This document shows, piece by piece, positions 62,139-64,000 of a stretch of DNA of 64,000 bases. A program made the translations under genes and the position numbers. How positions within the stretch are numbered: the stretch's first letter is position 1; each line of letters opens with the position of its first letter. The stretch lies in NCBI GenBank assembly GCA_963770765.1, contig CAVYQS010000012.1, forward strand, positions 434,001 through 498,000, in the 5' to 3' direction. The notes under the pieces are model-generated. The model was not told the DNA's origin and made no database searches. It saw only the letters and a program-made list of their open reading frames with translations. This stretch comes from CAVPCY01 sp963770765 (lineage in GTDB: Bacteria > Actinomycetota > Coriobacteriia > Anaerosomatales > PHET01).

Positions 62139-63375
62139 CTACTCGGCGCTCGCGCCGCCGCCCGCCACCGCCGGGCCTGCGCCGCCTGCGCCTGCGGCGC
62201 ACGGCGGGCTGTCCGCCGCTCGCGTCGCCGGCGCCCGCTGCCGGTTCGGAACCGCCGCCCGGCTTGGCCGCCGTCTGCGGTTGAGCCGCTGCGCCGGACT
62301 GCTTCGCCTGGCCCTCGCCCGGCGCTTCGCCGCCCGACTTGCCACCTCCGCGACGCCGGCGCTTGCGCCCGCCGCCGCTCGGCTTCTCGCCTTGCTTGTC
62401 ACTCTGCTTCTGAGCCGGCTTCTCGGCCGGCTGCGGCCGCGCCGGTTGGCTCGACCGCTCCGAACGCATCTTCGGCTCGGGCATCAAGGCCGGCTCCGAC
62501 TCCGTCGCCAGCGCGATCGCAGCGGCGTTACCGACCTGCTCCAGGGTCTCTCGGCTCACCTGGCACGGACACCCGCTACCCTTGGCGCACGTCATGCCGC
62601 TGAGCGGGACCGTGACCCTGCTGCCGTCCTCGAAGCGCATCCCGACCATCTCGCGCGGCGTGTTGAGCTCAGTGACCTTGGCGAGGCCAACAGCCGTATC
62701 GATGATCGCACCCTTCTTGGGCGCCCTGCCCTTGAAGTCCTTGTACGCATCGAACTCATAGCGCAAACAGCACATGAGTCTGCCGCAGAGTCCCGAGATT
62801 TTCAAGGGGTTGAGCGGCAGATCCTGCTCCTTGGCCATCCGGATCGACACGGGCTGGAAGTCGCCGCCGAAGCGCACGCAGCACAGCACCTGTCCGCAAT
62901 GACCCACACCGCCCACGGCGCGCGCCTCGTCACGCACTCCCACCTGCCGCATGTCGATGCGTGCGTGGAACCTCGCCGCGAGCTCTTTGACCAGCTCGCG
63001 GAAGTCCACGCGCTCCTCGGCGGAGAAGTAGAAGATGATCTTGTCGCCGCCGAGGAGGTACTCGACGTCGATAGGCTTCATGTCGAGCCCGTACTCCTCG
63101 ACGAGCGAACGGAAGACCGGCAGCGCCTCGAGCTCACGATCCTCGAGCTCGGCGATGCGCGTCAAGTCCTCCTCGTTCGCCACTCGCGCGACAGGCTTCA
63201 AGGGCGCAGGCAACTGGTCGTTGCGCACCTCGTGGGGCGGCTGAACGACCGTGCCGATTTCAGTTCCACGCTCGGTCTCGACGATCACGAGGTCTCCCTC
63301 TGCGGGCACAGAGCCAGCAGGATCGAACCACAGAGTCTTCGAGAACCGGAGACGGACCCCCACTACCGTGGGCAT
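62139..63375 (-). CDS. ricT: RicT/YaaT-like PSP1-domain protein with Arg-rich tail (3' end probably shifted by one base)
   Basis: A protein of the PSP1/YaaT/RicT family, which in Bacillus is part of a complex controlling RNase Y-dependent mRNA processing. The N-terminal domain (about 1-270) has VGVRLRFSKTLWFD, EERVDFRELVKELAARF, the Cys-rich GHCGQVLCCVRFG and SGLCGRLMCCLRYE, and CAKGSGCPC. The rest is a disordered Pro/Ala/Lys/Arg tail ending in Arg repeats. Read unbroken, the gene runs on through the tRNA-Thr gene to 62029, giving the well-known spurious VAQLVEQRTRN peptide. Skipping one base near 62154 gives a tail ending ASAE and a stop at 62139, about 411 residues. Confidence 0.8.
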
Positions 63376-64000
63376 CGCATGACCTCCCGGAGATCGAACA
63401 GCATGGCCTCGATGGCCAACTGGGGGCTCACATTATACGAGATGCGCCGTCTTGCCTCGTTCACGGCGCCAAGTGCCGCTGCCGCGGCGGCCGGAGTGAT
63501 GACCGCACCGACCTCTTCCATGGCGTCGGCGGCGTCGGCGTTCACGACCAGATCGGCCACTCCTTGCGATATCACCAAGCAATCCCGAAGCCAGCTCTCG
63601 GCGACGTTGAGCACCTCGGCGACGCCTTCGCGCTCTCGAGCCGTCAGTTCGCGCTTGTTGCGGTCCTCGATGGACTTCATCGCGCCCTTGCCCAGGAAGT
63701 CCGCGTTCGACGCGATCTCGGCGGCTTGTAGCGTCTTCACGTCCTCCAGCGGTGCCTTCACCGCCGTGAGCAGGTCCCGCGCACCTACGAGGACATCGTA
63801 GTCGTCCATCGCCGTCAGGTCCTTGAGCACCCGCAGGATCGTGGCCCGCGCAGCCCGCCGAGAAGGGCTGCTGAGAAAGTCGCGCGCTCGAGCCGTGACG
63901 CCTCCTGCGGCGGCGAGCGCCGTCGCGGCCTCGACCGGGTCGGCCCCGGTCTGGCTCACCAGCACCGCGGTCGCCTCGGACGGCGGGATGCGACGGAACC
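63363..64000 (-). CDS. holB: DNA polymerase III delta' subunit-like protein, partial (N-terminus beyond the window edge)
   Basis: The C-terminal ~211 residues of a clamp-loader-type protein. The visible start FRRIPPSEATAVLVSQTGAD matches the sensor/lid junction of HolB/DnaX folds, followed by a helical C-terminal domain (AARATILRVLKDLTAMDDYDVLVGARDLL). The gene continues to the right of the window. Its stop overlaps the ricT start by 13 bases, and holB-ricT is a frequent pairing (tmk-holB-yaaT in Bacillus), which supports the call. Confidence 0.7.
   Translation of the reverse strand, partial: FRRIPPSEATAVLVSQTGADPVEAATALAAAGGVTARARDFLSSPSRRAARATILRVLKDLTAMDDYDVLVGARDLLTAVKAPLEDVKTLQAAEIASNADFLGKGAMKSIEDRNKRELTAREREGVAEVLNVAESWLRDCLVISQGVADLVVNADAADAMEEVGAVITPAAAAAALGAVNEARRRISYNVSPQLAIEAMLFDLREVMRCPR

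Overview
The window is a high-GC bacterial chromosome segment, almost entirely housekeeping genes, most on the minus strand. It contains no mobile element, CRISPR array, rRNA or plasmid feature. Gene content and order suggest an actinobacterial lineage, most like the Coriobacteriia (the Anaerosomatales/OPB41 branch is my best guess). The supporting points are the run rpmE-thyX-DUF1385-prfA-prmC-tsaC-rpiB-glyA-upp-dCMP deaminase-wecA-atp, an LCP protein, an actinobacterial-style SpoIID/LytB protein, an 11-subunit complex I without NADH-dehydrogenase subunits, and frequent GTG starts with GTGA/TGATG overlaps. The taxonomic call is an inference.

Layout from left to right. 1-3375: two amino-acid-type solute-binding lipoproteins, comF and an AEC transporter. 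3382-6775: methylthio/SAH salvage (mtnA, ahcY, a purine nucleoside phosphorylase). 6965-14286: cell envelope (SpoIID-like protein, LCP protein, UDP-sugar dehydrogenase, fabZ, murA). 14417-21488: F1Fo ATP synthase operon atpI-B-E-F-H-A-G-D-C, read right to left. 21671-32874: wecA, deaminase, upp, glyA, rpiB, tsaC, prmC, prfA, DUF1385, thyX, rpmE, rho and a small transaldolase. 32929-35999: three genes joined by one-base TGATG overlaps, namely a metallophosphoesterase, a cyclic 2,3-diphosphoglycerate synthetase and a 2-phosphoglycerate kinase. 36030-39370: sppA, thrB, hom. 39650-42688, plus strand: two tandem secreted CxxCH proteins and ferrochelatase. 42685-51066: a DUF454 protein, a small unknown, lysA, argS, a thioredoxin-reductase-like enzyme, a CreD-like protein, rlmH and an HtrA protease. 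51210-60734: complex I genes nuoA-B-C-D-H-I-J-K-L-M-N. 61027-64000: a lipoprotein hydrolase, tRNA-Thr(CGT), ricT and the 3' part of holB.

The most interesting system is the apparent cyclic 2,3-diphosphoglycerate module, known from methanogenic archaea, here coupled to a class III type metallophosphoesterase that could be the missing hydrolase. Second is the recently duplicated pair of monohaem-motif surface proteins with proline-rich stalks.

A feature that crosses many genes is a set of single-base frame changes in otherwise intact conserved genes (atpA three times, atpD, prmC, the metallophosphoesterase, nuoJ, nuoL, nuoM and probably ricT and the gene at 43200). Ten or eleven are one-base gains and one is a loss in a G run. 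Sequencing or assembly error is the likeliest cause, but the one-sided bias deserves a check against reads.
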